A DNA stretch of 64,000 bases from Apostichopus japonicus (lineage: Eukaryota > Echinodermata > Holothuroidea > Aspidochirotida > Stichopodidae). Below are positions 24,340 to 36,760 of this stretch, piece after piece (positions within the stretch are counted from its first letter, which is position 1; every line of letters starts with the position of its first letter). Below the pieces are notes generated by a model. It made no database searches. It was not told the DNA's origin and saw only the letters and a list, made by a program, of their open reading frames with translations. Where the stretch lies: positions 10,343,499 through 10,407,498 of the forward strand of contig NC_092565.1 in NCBI RefSeq assembly GCF_037975245.1, in the 5' to 3' direction. Both the position numbers and the translations under genes were made by a program.

Positions 24340-24617
24340 CCTGTCGCCTAGACGACCATATAAGATAAGGTTTAACCGCTACCATTTCAGGAAGGCTACG
24401 CCGGTGCCTTCCAATCATAAGGTCCCGAGTTCGAGTCACTCCAAGATTAATGTATGTCGCCAAGTTACAGAGTTGTTGACAATTGACAAGTCATAATTAT
24501 GGACAATAAATATGAATCTAAGAGACTGACGACTTCGGTCAGCTTGCGGCTTTGATAAGCCAATGAGGCTTCTTCGCGAGTTCCTGCTTGCAGGAGGATC
24601 TAAAATACATACATACA
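24340..24617 (+). mobile_element. tRNA-derived SINE
   Basis: A B-box-like GAGTTCGAGTC lies at 24426-24436 within GGTCCCGAGTTCGAGTCACT. An A-box-like GTCGCCTAGACGACC lies about 75 bp upstream, giving an RNA polymerase III promoter arrangement. The 3' body from 24531, CTTCGGTCAGCTTGCGGCTT onward, is shared with 10098-10181, and the end runs into ATACATACATACAATACATA, a simple-repeat tail. The weak A box makes the 5' boundary approximate. Confidence 0.65.
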
Positions 24618-25860
24618 ATACATACATTGTAAAAACACTTGCATTAATTCGAACTTTGCGACTTGCAGACACGGTGAAACGTTTATACGGATATATACAG
24701 GTAATCTGAAAATGGTGATTTTCACGACTGAGATACACGTACACGAGGAGGCTCTGTACAAACGGCAAGAAAATATGACAATTGACATTTTGCACACTTA
24801 GTAAACTGTTTAACCAAAACAGTCAAAATTTCGGATTTTTTAATGCTCTTCGTTATCAAGTCATCTCGTCATGACGGTAGATTGAAAGGGACACAAAGTC
24901 AACAATCATCATTAGCTAATATGACAGAGATCTTTGTGGAGAACAACTCCCTAAAACAGCAAATCAAAATCTGACTGACTGTTTGGGATATATATCGTAT
25001 AGGTTTAAAGTAACTTGTAAATCTATGTTGTAAAAGTGCCAATAGAATATGTTTGTTTTCTTTCAGGAATGTTAAAGGTCGACATTGAAACAAATACCAT
25101 CATTCTAAGTTGACTCCGTGCCCCTTAGTTATAGCCCCCCCTGGAAACCCCTCACCCCCCCCCCGAAAAACCAACACCCTCTCTCGCAAAGCCTGCCACT
25201 CATGGAAATGAAGTTGATTTTGTTTGTTTTCTTAATTGATGTCCGTTTTCACTGTATATGAGTTTCATTTGTGAGCTATTTATATCCAGTATATGTGAAG
25301 CTCACTGGAGGTCAAGTACTTTCTTTGTGAGATGGGAATGTGATAAGATACTTATAAGCTTAACGACTACTATTCTTCCGTTACATATTTGTTAGTGTAT
25401 GTGTAATACAGTGCTGCATGGTTGTGAGACTATTAAGGAAGCAAAACGGGATAAACAATCAACTTATTCAGGAAGTAATTTACTTCAATAGCAGGCAGTT
25501 GTATCAGAGACGTGTTTTATTTTTTAAGATTAACTTCTCTGGGAAACATTTGAAAGACTCTGAGAGTTCAACTGACTTTGATAAATTTATACATTTAGCC
25601 AATGTCTGCTTATATAAAAGAAATAATTTAAAAAACAAATGGCCAAAATCGCAACTTTCTCAATTGACTCCAAAGTTGACTCCAAAGTTTGCACGGCCTA
25701 ATATCACGGCGTATCATTTTTAGGAAGAGAGCTCATCTCTTTATATATCAGGTGTTATAATGTTAGGCTACCATTCGTTCCCATTTGAAACTAAAATATT
25801 ATTATTTGGTATGAAGTTTTATTCATCATTTCAAAACATGAATATGCAAATTGAACTTCA
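24618..25860. other. Non-coding DNA
   Basis: Nothing gene-like. A 101-codon frame at 25418-25723 is lysine and asparagine rich with no recognised domain or exon context. Confidence 0.45.
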
Positions 25861-28390
25861 AACTCAAAAGAACCCCACTTTGAAATCGAGGGGAAAAGTA
25901 TTATTACGTTTTCATAATCCGTAAAAGCACCCTGAGACAAACTGGAGAAATCTCATTTTTGGTCAAAATTTGACAATTTTGCAAAGTATACGCTTCAGGA
26001 AAATCAATAACTGAGATTGAAGAATCCGCATAAGCACCCCCCCCCCCTTAAAAAAAACCCTTACAAAATAGTAAAATTTGACCAAAAATGAAATTTCTCA
26101 AATTTAAGTTAGTGTGCTTATGGTATTTGCTATCATATGGGAAACAATTTAAACATAATTATACCTTTTATAAAAGAAAGAGCCCTCAACCCCATTTGCA
26201 TGAATTTGGGAAGAATTGAAAAAGTCGCGATTTTGGCCAAAGTTTGAAAAATCATAAGGCCCTTACAAATAGTCAAATTTTGACCAAAAATGTAATTTCT
26301 TAAATTTAAGCCAGAGTGATTATGCGGATTCTTTAAGCTCAGTTATTGATTTTCCTCAAGTCTTCAAGTGGATTTCCAGGTAATTTTGAGCTTAATTTCG
26401 CCTTATTAATATATATAAATATCAGAATGGGCCGGTCTATCACATAGGCCTGTTTGGGGAACAATTAAAAAAAAAATACGATTTCGGCCAAAAATTGAAG
26501 AAAATCATAAGGCTATATTACCCTTATCAAAATGTCAAATTTCGACCAAATATCGAATCTTTTATATTTCGATCAGGATGGATTATTTATCATATAGGCC
26601 TGTTTGGGGAACAATTTTTAAAAAAAATCACGATTTCGGCCAAAAATTGAATAAATCATAAGGTCTAACCAAAATGTCAAAATTTCCACCAAAAATCGAA
26701 TCTTTCCGATTTCTGATGTTTAATCCATAAAAACGGTTGTCTGAGCTATCATTTTCCTAAAAATTATATTTGAACATTCATATAAATAAATGGACCTTTT
26801 TTCGCAGTTTTATTGCCTGGTTGGTAGCAGAATGGTTCGCTCTATCACATAGGCCTGTTTGGGGAACAATTAAAATAAATTTCGACCAAAAATCGAATCT
26901 TTCCGATTTCGATCTGGATGGATTATATCGATTCCCGTAACTCATATCTGATGTTTAATCTATAAAAATCGGTTGACTGAGCTATCATTTTTATAAAAAT
27001 GACTGTTGTGTTTTTTATTTTAATTCTGTTTATATTACTTTTAGTATAGCGCCACCCTTTCCTTTCGACTACTCAGAAATTGTTTTGTTTACAATTTGAC
27101 ATGTTTTACATCTCAGAAGCATCGCTTGGTTAAGCCTTAATCTTACTCATTTTTTCTAACCTTGGAGTGTGATAGTCTGTGATTGGTGAGTACATTTTGT
27201 TTTTTCACTGCTTATTTAGGATTACAAAATTGTCAATCATAGTTACTATTGGCCAGTTTTTGCTGTGCTTTGTGAGGTGCCCTAATGTTTTCTATCCTCC
27301 ATTTTATGTATTACCGTATACCAATTCCGCTACGTTCCAGTATTGTTACGGTTCGTGGGATTTATGCGTACTTGGGCTCACACGTTACCTGGTTGTTAGG
27401 GTTTTTTGTTGCAGTCATACTAGGTTGTTTATTGTAGTCATTTTTGGTATCTTTATAATTGCGTGTACTTCACATCTATGTTTGGGAATTCTATTACCTT
27501 AACAACTCATTCAGTATGTTTCTTTACCATTGGGCTTCCAATTACGTGTTATGTTATCATTGTTGTATTTGCATGATGTGCGTAAAGGGTACGTGTAGGT
27601 AAGATTTTGGTTGAATGGAGTTTAGGTTAGACCTTTGTTTATATACAGTAACATATTATGTGTTCCCAACGTTGTCATTGAAGTATATATAGTGGACAGT
27701 TTCGGATAACCACAAGTGGACAGTCAGTACTTATTTACCTTGCCTATGTTATTTTCACAGGCTTGTGCGTCTTGATCAGCACAGGTTATCTGTAGTCAGG
27801 AATGTCACCTTGTGAGTTGTGACATATGTTATGTAGCCTTGTTTTTATGACATGTTTATTATGCTCCCCGTGTTATAAGGACATAGTTTTTCCTTTGTTT
27901 CTTTCAGTTTTACCATCCACTCACCTACATTTACTCAAATTAAACTGCTGGCAAACGTCCATGATCTTGTCACTGTTTATCTTTGTTTTGGGGTTTGAGG
28001 GGAAATGGTTGTCTGGCTGTATAGCGCCCTCAGTTTTTAGCGCGAGCACAGCACAATGACATTTGAACATTCATATCAATATTAATTAATCTTCCTTTAA
28101 GATATGGACCTATTATCGCACATTTATTGCTTGATTGGTAGCAGAATGGGCCGCTGTATCACATAGGCCTGTTTGGGGAACAATTAAAAACTAATCACAA
28201 TTTCGGCCCAAAATTTAAAAAATTATAAGGCTATATATACCCCCCTTTACCAAAATGTCACATTTCGACCACAAATCAAATCTTTTCGATTTCGATCAGG
28301 ATGAATAATATCGATTCCCTTAACTCATATACCTGTATCTGTTGTTTAATCCATAAAAATCAGTTTACTGAGCTATCATTTTCATAAAAA
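25861..28390. repeat. Degenerate tandem repeat region
   Basis: Units built around CACATAGGCCTGTTTGGGGA and ACAATT, then CGATTTCGGCCAAAAATTGA and AATCATAAGG, recur at about 26441, 26591, 26845 and 28160. More diverged relatives start near 25960. The units differ by large indels. A continuous repeat is interrupted between 27004 and 28055 by a probable solo LTR; the text on either side joins into the normal unit (TAAAAATGAC then ATTTGAACATTCATAT). No coding capacity seen. Confidence 0.8.
27004..28055. mobile_element. Probable solo LTR (1052 bp)
   Basis: The insert begins TGTTGTG and ends CAGCACA, that is TG...CA with a short inverted repeat, and is bounded by the 5-bp direct repeat ATGAC at 26999-27003 and 28056-28060. 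It splits a repeat unit whose intact form is seen at 26759-26790, so it is clearly an insertion. TG...CA plus a 5-bp duplication is the hallmark of an LTR retrotransposon. No gag, pol or second LTR adjoins it, so it probably arose by LTR-LTR recombination. A TATA-like GTATATATAG lies near 27682. Frames inside (107 and 77 codons) are not recognised. Confidence 0.75.
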
Positions 28391-30120
28391 TGACATTTGT
28401 ATAACATCACAAGGGAAGCTTGTACAGATTTCATATTTGGTATGTGATTGAACCACATTGGGTACAAGAAGCTCACGAATGTTGTGGACGGAGGTCACTG
28501 GTTCTTTGAGTTCACCAGGGGTCAAATTGTGGAAACCATGTTTTACACAATATTTCAACAAGGACAGATACATGTCATATTTAATATGTTGATGTTTATC
28601 ATCAAATTTAGTGCAAGAAGACCGTTGTTGAGGTCGATGGTCATTTCAGGACAGCCTGTGTCACGGTGAATTTATTTATTGTCACATCACACTGCTTTTC
28701 ACATTGCACCCATCACTATATTCCAATCGCTCTTACCAAATAATAATTTATAACATTTTCAATTCAAAATATTAGGTGTTTCAAATTCTACCTGTGAATA
28801 CATCCTCCCGCATGACTATTAATATGTGAAACCTGCATATGTCGTTGATGATCATTAATTGGTTACTAAACAGCAGAGATAAAGCATTTGCAAGATTTAA
28901 AAAACTGATGTTGTTATCTTGTGTTTTTCACATTACCAGTGGAATCAGTCAGATTTGTGACGTGTTAAGACCTTAAAAGTCATGTATAATTGACTGATTG
29001 TGATTTTAAATGCCTGGCAGATCCACAACAAACTCTGATTCACATATTAAAACATGTCAAGAACAAAGATTTGCCAGTTTTCCGCCACTTTCATAGTCAG
29101 CTAGCATAAGGCCCCATTAGGTCACATAGGGTCGCATAAACATTTAGTTGCATACAATAAAATGATTTCTTTATACAAAAGTTATATAACAGAGATGACA
29201 GCCTAAGTGATGCTAATAAGAGAAAGAAATTCTATAGAATCATTAAACAAAGCAAATGAAACTTAAAGGCCCATAGTAATAAACAGTATCAACAATGTTT
29301 GTGTGATGTTGCAAAGATTACAAATAGTCATTATTACACAAATTTACCAAGCATTCATTAAAATTGATCAATACCCTCGTTTTTCAATGACTTTTAATGT
29401 CAATAAATAAAAATGGTGCTCTTAATTAATGACCACATAACTTTAAATGAAATGAATGTTCAGTGTGATCAGTGAGTGTCTTGGTGTCAGGCAAATGTCA
29501 TTACTGATGATGCTTGAAACTGTCCCATATTTATGTACCTTGAAATATGCATTGCATGCGTCCATGTGTATTTGCAGTGAAAGGACGGCGGGGGGGGGGG
29601 GGGGTGGGATGGGATGCAGGGACAATGGTGCAAGGGAAAAGAGGTTTCAGCAACTTTTGTATCTTTCCAGAAATGTTGAGGTTTTCATAGACATTCCTGT
29701 ATTTTCTAATGCAAATAGCTCTTTCAAATATTCTACTGCCCTTTTCCCTAAGTTGTCAAGTTTAGAGGATAAATCTGTCCTTCGTCTGGACAAACATCAT
29801 ATGTCTTTCCGCAGGTAGGCGTAGTCCCTCCATATATGATGGGCTGTAATTGTTGTACTCCCCAATCCTTACTCCTGTGAGTCCTGTAGCTGACTCACTG
29901 TACCTGTCCCAAATCCCTACCTTTCTCACCCCTCTGGAATCCATTTAAAATTCAACTATTAGACCACACTGCTACTACTGTAGTTGAGCATTAACTAGTA
30001 CATTACGGTGGAGTATTTGCACATGAGAAAAATCAAAATAGAATATTTTGAAAAACAAAAGTCAATAATAAGTAGTTTATTATATTAACAGTATCAGTAA
30101 ATGGAGCAACAATAAGCTGT
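28391..30120. other. Non-coding DNA
   Basis: No convincing exon. A G14 run lies at about 29590. Overlapping frames on both strands at 29456-29944 look moderately protein-like, but I found no splice-consistent model. Confidence 0.4.
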
Positions 30121-32314
30121 AGGGCAGGTCCAAGCTATTGTATCCCTAGAAGCCAAATTTCAAACTTTACTGAAACACCCTAAATGTGGTGTCATGTTAA
30201 AGCTGAATTATTGAAGTTTCAGATTTTCATATTTTTTGAATTTTTTTGCCTATTCAAACAATTACAGCCAGCTAATTTGCATAAATTCAAATTGCAGTGT
30301 GACGTACGGGACATTTGGAATCCTATTTCGCTGCCAGCAATATGAACTTATTGAATATAAGTTATGTGGGACATGATACACCATTCCTTCCAATAATTTT
30401 GACATATTATGTTTGGGGGTTCATTAATTAAATATGCTAATTAGCTAGTGTCCAAATACTGATGTCCCGTACGTCACAATTTTCAGCACTTTTTTCAAGT
30501 TTTGATATGGAGGAACAATTTTTTTTTTTGTGATATTCTATAAAGTTCTAATTAAGAACATTGCTCAACAATATCCATCCCCAAAAAATTGAAATAATAT
30601 TCACTGCAAATCTAATTATCAAATTTAAAAATGTGACGTACGGGACAAAATGTGACGTACGGGACATAGTGTGGTGGAAACCCTGTATATTAAACATGCA
30701 TGGGCTCCAATGGGGACCTCTACTGGAAACCTTCCAACGCAAGTTTATTTTGTTGAAAGCTGGTAGTTGCAACTTGTAATCCCTGCATGCCTGAAGAGCA
30801 CATCATGGCACCAAATAAACTATTGACTGATGACCACCAACAGCCCGGGTGTTGTTTGACTATTGGGAAGTCAATTGTGCGTGTGGGGGATACAGAATCA
30901 TCTACAATGCTATTCAACATTGACACTGAATGAGGACGACTTCAAGAATGTTGAGTTTGCATTTCAAAATTTCGTAGGCCTATTGTGAAGTGTGACTATG
31001 ATAATGTGCAACTATGTTCTTGTTTCCTGAACTTAGATAGTAGACATTGAGATTTTTAGTTACAAGTGTAGAGTTTCGCTCGCCCAATTTTGCATAGGAC
31101 AATCACTCATGAGTTTGTCCAATAACCAGTATTAGGTCTATAGAGTTTTCTTTGTTGTACTATGTAGTTTCATAGATGGACATTACGTGGCATTACTGTG
31201 GACATTTTGGTATACAGACCTGTATTTTGATTTTTGAATGGGATGAATCATATTTCAACTTCAGGGTCATTAGTGGGGAGTATGATACAGTGTTGTACAG
31301 TATATACCAATTTTTAAACAGTTTTGCATCAAAACTTTGCATCTTGAATCATTTGTGGTCTAACAAAGCTAGAATTGATGTTCTGACTATTTGGTCTGGT
31401 AACCAGTATTAGGTCTAAAGAGTTTTCTTTGTTGTACTAGTTAGTTTCATAGATGGACATTACGTGGCATTACTGTGGACATTTTGGTATATTTGAATGG
31501 GATGGATCATATTTCAACTTCAGGGTCAATAGTGGGGAGTATGATACAGTGTTGTACAGTATACATACCAAAACAGTTTTGCACCAAAACTTTGCATCTT
31601 GAATCATTTGTGGTCTAAAAAAGCTAGAATTGATGTTATGAGTACTGATGTACCTGTACTGTATGTGTAGAGTAGATTAATACTTTATGCATTCCATGTT
31701 TTATGTGGAATGATCTCACAAGTACAGTCACTGCTCTTTTCCGTATCCCAGAAAGAAGGAAATATGGCATGAAATTACCAATGACATTGTTCTGGCATAT
31801 CCAAATCAATGTTTTTATGTAGAAATCAGCTTGTTATGGTATATTCAGGAATAAAAATATGAGTTTTCATAGTCAATTTGTATATGGACAAATTGTCCCG
31901 TACGTCACATGTCCCGTACGTCACAGGACAATTTTCATTTGTGTAACCACTGTACTGGAATGGCTTCATATTTTTTTCTAATATGTTACAGCTTAGCCCT
32001 TGGAAGGTTAGGCTATTCACTAGTTATAACAGCTTGATCACTGCCCTCCCAATTTCAGAGCGGTTTCAGCTTTGCTCTTTAGTAAAAAAAACACAAAATT
32101 CTCTGGTCCCGTACGTCACACTGCACATTAATTAAGATGGGACCTAATTAAAGCAAGTGTAGGAAATCTTTATGAGTTTGTAATAAAGTAGCAGCAATAA
32201 CAAATATGAAAACCTGAAAAAGTTTCTGGAAAATAGATTTTATATAACTTTTAGACAAATTTAAGTCTCTGAAATGTCCCGTACGTCACAGTTCAAATAG
32301 CTTGGACCTGCCCT
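30121..32314. mobile_element. 2.2-kb inverted-repeat element with eight copies of a 16-bp motif
   Basis: The left end AGGGCAGGTCCAAGCTATTG and the right end, reversed, AGGGCAGGTCCAAGCTATTT define terminal inverted repeats of about 20 bp. Inside, TGTGACGTACGGGACA occurs at 30298, 30632 and 30651. Its complement TGTCCCGTACGTCACA occurs at 30463, 31894, 31910 and 32275, and with one change at 32105. Outward-type symmetry (forward on the left, reverse on the right) and clustering near both ends fit transposase-binding subterminal repeats. No clear target duplication (at most GT) and no transposase were found, so it is a non-autonomous element of unassigned superfamily. Confidence 0.85.
31124..31640. 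repeat. Internal tandem duplication within the 2.2-kb element
   Basis: AACCAGTATTAGGTCTA at 31124 begins a segment that repeats from 31399 with small deletions. Shared text includes GACATTACGTGGCATTACTG and TGATACAGTGTTGTACAGTA. It postdates the element because neither terminus is included. Confidence 0.9.
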
Positions 32315-33032
32315 GTAACAGAAACCAACAGGGTAGGATGCAGAGATATTTATATATTCAAAGCTTTTATTTAATGCAGTATGGTGCCTTGAATCAGCAA
32401 TTACAGTTTTGATCTACCTGTACTGTAAGTACCCAGTTTATTTATGTTCTCTCATTAGGAATCCGGAGGGGCACAGCCACTATTTCGAGGGAGAGAATTA
32501 GAAATTGCCTTTGATTTTCATTGAGATGGCAGGGCACTACAGCAACTTTGTAGTTTTAGTAGGAAACAAGGCTATTTACATACACTTGTGAAAAGGCACC
32601 AAGGGGCATGGTTTTCAGAGTGAGAAAATGCATGTAGACTTGACAGCTTCTTCAAAACTGTATGTCAAAACCTTATTAAGGAATGTTAAACATTCCTGCA
32701 GGCTGCAGCTGCTCATTATTTACTGGCTCTTGGCATAAATTTTGCTGGAGTTTTGGACAGTCTTAGAGCCCTGACTTAGATGATAAAGCTGTAGGATGAT
32801 CAAGAGGGCACCTAAGGCATTGAAAGGGTTAAAGGGCATACTGCAGTTGCTATCAGTGATGGATGATTATTAAGCTCATTAACTACCACAAGAGGTATAG
32901 TATTTTGCCATCGACCTGCTTCCTGACGTACATACAGTAGTCTTACGTTCATTGAGTGCGTTTTGTTTGTTCTTCTTTTACCCTCTGTCTGTCTACATTG
33001 TTGGTTCTCTTTTCTTTCATCTTCCGCTGCAG
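32315..33032. other. Region 5' of the two-exon gene
   Basis: No recognised exon. The stretch 33001-33032 is a pyrimidine tract ending CCGCTGCAG, a credible 3' splice site, so an upstream exon may exist further 5'. A weaker acceptor-like TTCTCTCATTAG lies at about 32449. Confidence 0.4.
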
Positions 33033-33074
33033 TTTATTCTCCCCACAAAAGGTCGCTATAGAAAATTTGGAGAT

Positions 33075-36000
33075 ATGGCTCAGTCCGAGTACAAGCATGG
33101 CTCATCTCTGAACATGGAGTCCAGTGGTAGCGATAGTTACAGCCTACAGGGACATTTTAACCAGTCATACAGTAAGTAAGTTTTACTCTCTAAAAATGTT
33201 TTATTTGAACCAAGGTTTTGTCAGGCTCTGGCAACATGTTATCTACCTTTTATTCTTTGGTAAAACAATTCAAAAATAAGACACTGACTGGGAAAAGTAA
33301 ATGCAACATACTTTATTGAGACAAGTTATTGGATAATCCCGAACTGAATGTTTACTTACCATAAAAGTAACTGGTTGAAAGGTAACGATGTGTCTTGGTA
33401 ACAACATTTAAACTATCTCAAGTTGTAAAGGATTGGGAAGGTAAATAAAAGTCGATTTGGGGTGGGGTGAGTGGAGGAGGGGTGGGCGGCTAAAATAAGT
33501 TTGTAAAGATATGATTTGTAAATTTACACTCTGAAACAGTTGACTGAAAACTGCATCGTGCATTTTAAAGTAGATCACTATCTATTTCTTGCTGTGAAGC
33601 AGAACTGTTTGTGACTTTGTGTTGAGTTGTTTTAATCTCATCTCCCTTCATATAATGTACAGTATAGGGAGATGAGATATTGTACTTCACCCCACATCAG
33701 AAATGTGAGTGAGTGAGTGTTTGTGTGTGCGTGGGTGGGCGGGTGCGTGGATGGGTAGGTGTGTGTGTGTTTGTGATTGAGTAAGTGAGCAAAATTAAGT
33801 ATGCTGCAAACTCCTCCTAGACTCGAAGTCCTGTCAAGTTCAAGCTTGGTGGGTGGGTGCCTGACCATGTTAACTCAAGCCTGCGTGATTAATGACGTCA
33901 AAGAGGTCGAAGGTCAAGAAATCTAAAAATTGGTTTTTAGCCATTTTCTGCATGCCAACTTGTTGGACAAAGGCATCAACCACATCATATGTAAAGAATG
34001 AAGAGACAAAGTTTAAAACAAGACAGATTTAGCTGTTTAGGCTGTTTAGGTTAAAATTGGACTAAACTGTGCAAAAGAGTGTGTCATGAACTTCTCCTAG
34101 ACTGTGAGTCGGATCAGGTTCAAACTTACTGGGTAGGTACCTGACCATGTACTGTAACTTGATGTTGGGTGATTGGTATAAATTTCAAAGGTGATAGGTC
34201 AAATACCCAGAAACTGTTGCCATTTTCTGCTTGTCAGTATGTTGGAAAAAGTCATTAAACCACAAAATATGTAGACTATGATGGGACAAATTTTAGAACT
34301 TATGCAGTTGTTAAGGTCAAGGTCAAAGTTCATTGTAGATCCGTTCCATCATAAAAGAGATTGATGCCATGGATCGCCATCTTGTCTTATGTTTTAATCG
34401 TTAGAGATGCTAAGATCCCATAACAAGGGAGTTTATTAGGCAAGTTTCATTCGTTTCTGTTTTTCTCGACAGGAAAGATATGATTGGTAAAGATGGCTAC
34501 CTTCAAAGTATGCAAGGAATTAAGATGACTAATGAAGCAATTCCATGACAGAATGAAGGTGAGTGTTGTTAAAATTTATGTCCCCGCCAACCCCACCCCA
34601 CCCCCGGAAAGAAGTATCACTAACCGTGATGAAATATCACTAAGTCATATTCAGGCTTACCGAAGGCGATGGAGTTCAACAGAGTTGAGGAGAGTGGAAT
34701 TTTCCGAACGTTAAAGAATACATCAAGTTTATTTCCTTCGTCCTCAGATTCAGTGTATTTACAATTGGTGAATATTGTAAGGATAACAAGCTCGTTCCCT
34801 TTTTCCTAGAACTGAATAAGTATTCATGCTGTTTTGGATGCAGCCATGGGTGGGACCTAGATTCCCCATCTCTTAGATTTTGTCTGTAACCCCACCAAAA
34901 CACATATCCATTACCACTAAACCCACTCCCAACTCTGTTGCTCCATTTACCTGAGAGAATCTTGCTATGAAATTGACTGACTTGCTACACAAGTGCAAAG
35001 ATGTTGGCCATTTTTTTTTCATTAACAGAAACTCTAGTATTATCATCAATATAATGATAAACAAAATGGAGAAGCTTTCAGCACATGTATTCAAAATAGT
35101 AAACACTTACTTATTGCCTCCACTCCACCCTCCAGTTTATATATTCTGGCTTTGCTCTCTGATTATGGGCAGGTTTGAGATGTAGTACATTTCTCCATCC
35201 GTGTTATTGTCAGATATATAATGAAATGAAATAATGAGAATAAGAATTAATAAAATTGTAAAAGGAATGTTTCCTTCCTCGACAGCATGACTTTATATCC
35301 CTCAATAGTTCAGTAACTACCTAAATGACAAATGTACAGTAGGCTGAATTTTAGACACAATAATGTCATAGTCCACTAGAACCAGGTTAATTTGAGATTT
35401 TACACTCATACACTGCTGATCCAGTTTCAAGCTATTCACCGTTAAAATATGCTAAACCTCTGGTATGTTCCTTAAAAGGCTAACTTGATGATGTTATCAG
35501 CTCTTCTAGTACGGACCTTAATGTTAATGTTAACCCATTGCTTTACATAAATTCTAATAACTCACTCAACCAAAGCTTGATATTAAAACAACAACACCCT
35601 TGCCCTTGCACCCATTGAATGAAAATTAAACACCATCTGTCCAAAAGTTGACAAATATGTACTACCACTGTAAACATGTCATTTGAGACAGGTAAAACTC
35701 TTTTTGTGATTTTGTGTTGCATCTTTGGAACTGAGCTAAATGGTTAAAGTATTAGACTAAATACTGTAGTCTTGTCACTCTAAACCGATGAACCTCGTTT
35801 AATTAAAGGGTCGTTCCCTCAAAAATTAAAAGTGGCATAAAAAATCCAGCCTGGCCGGATAGCACTTTTTTTTTCAACAGTTCAAAATAACTGAGGTTTG
35901 TTCCTAAAGTCATCTTTTTTATGAAGTTTTCCTTCATGTCTTTCCATTGTAATATAGCTTTTAAATCTATTGCAACTCAAATACTTTCGGCCTTGATGTT

Positions 36001-36760
36001 GTAATATATTCCTTTTTTTTTTACATGTATTTTTACATTTCTTAATAATATTCTTTAACTACTGTACTGTAGTTGATACAACAATACTAGACATTTTACT
36101 AGTAGAGGGTTTAAAATGAAATTTTTTGTTGTTGATATTTCTGACATTACATAAGTTAGGAAAATAATTTAATGTTCTTACATCTCTGTCTGTGGCTCTG
36201 GCCCCCTCCCACAAAGAAAGTGCTACTCCCCCTGCTCCTCCCATCACCCAAGGCAATCCGTGTTTGCCCTTAAAATTATTGGCTATCGTCGACTCATTTG
36301 AGTCTTCAAATGTAACATGCATGATCTACACTTTATGCAGAGTACTTTCGTCTACATGGCTTGTGTATTCCTATCTAGTATTTTCTCTCATACTCTTTTT
36401 TTGACAGAACCACCTATGGTGTCCACCATGGAACAGCTCCCCGAGAGACCTCCAGAAGACTTAAATTTGGAAGAGACTTGGGAAGATGACGAAACATCAG
36501 ACAGAGACAATAAATTGGAATCCCAAGCCCCTTTAGCCGATTCAGATCCCTTCTCTAGTCTCATTATGGACATGAAAGCCTCCATCTCATCTCCGAGTAA
36601 ATTACGGTCTAACTCGGACCAGATCAGGAAAGGCTTACCAGACGATAACCTCCAGAAGGCAGAAGAAGACAGAAAAGTTTGTTCCAATTCTGGTAGCGAC
36701 GTGCCGAACCCTTCATCAATCCAAAGAGACAAGCCGATGAGTTTCCTCCAAAGGGATTAG
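33075..36760 (+). CDS. Two-exon gene for a short acidic, probably disordered protein
   Basis: Exon A (coding 33075-33171) ends ACA|GTAAGT and exon B (36408-36760) begins after a pyrimidine tract ending GACAG. Both junctions are phase 1 and join without a stop. With ATG at 33075 (good context, G at -3 and +4) the product is about 149 residues. If an upstream exon joins at the acceptor before 33033, the frame stays open and more N-terminal sequence exists. The protein is rich in Ser, Asp, Glu and Pro with no predicted domain. It has an acidic EETWEDDE stretch and an SDPFSSL motif; DPF and acidic-tryptophan motifs often bind clathrin adaptor ears, which is only a hint here. I do not recognise the family. 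Confidence 0.6.
33172..36407. other. Intron of the two-exon gene, with old repeats
   Basis: Contains a GT-rich and GTGA-rich patch (33700-33775) and a degenerate duplication with a spacing of about 290 bp (about 33800-34020 and 34085-34305; shared CTCCTAGACT, CTGACCATGT, GCCATTTTCTGC). It also holds a fragment of dispersed family A at 35440-35700. An exon-like segment at 34473-34559, bounded by CGACAG and GAAG|GTGAGT, would introduce an early stop if included after exon A. Confidence 0.55.

Noticed and set aside
27179-27502. 107-codon hydrophobic frame resembling a membrane protein
   Set aside because: Lies inside the probable solo LTR, has no homologue I recognise, and T-rich DNA readily gives hydrophobic frames.
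34473-34559. Segment with good splice borders inside the intron of the two-exon gene
   Set aside because: Inclusion after exon A brings a stop within four codons, whereas skipping keeps the frame; at most a poison exon.
36059-36322. 87-codon minus-strand frame in the intron
   Set aside because: No domain and antisense to G/C-rich intronic sequence; no exon signals.
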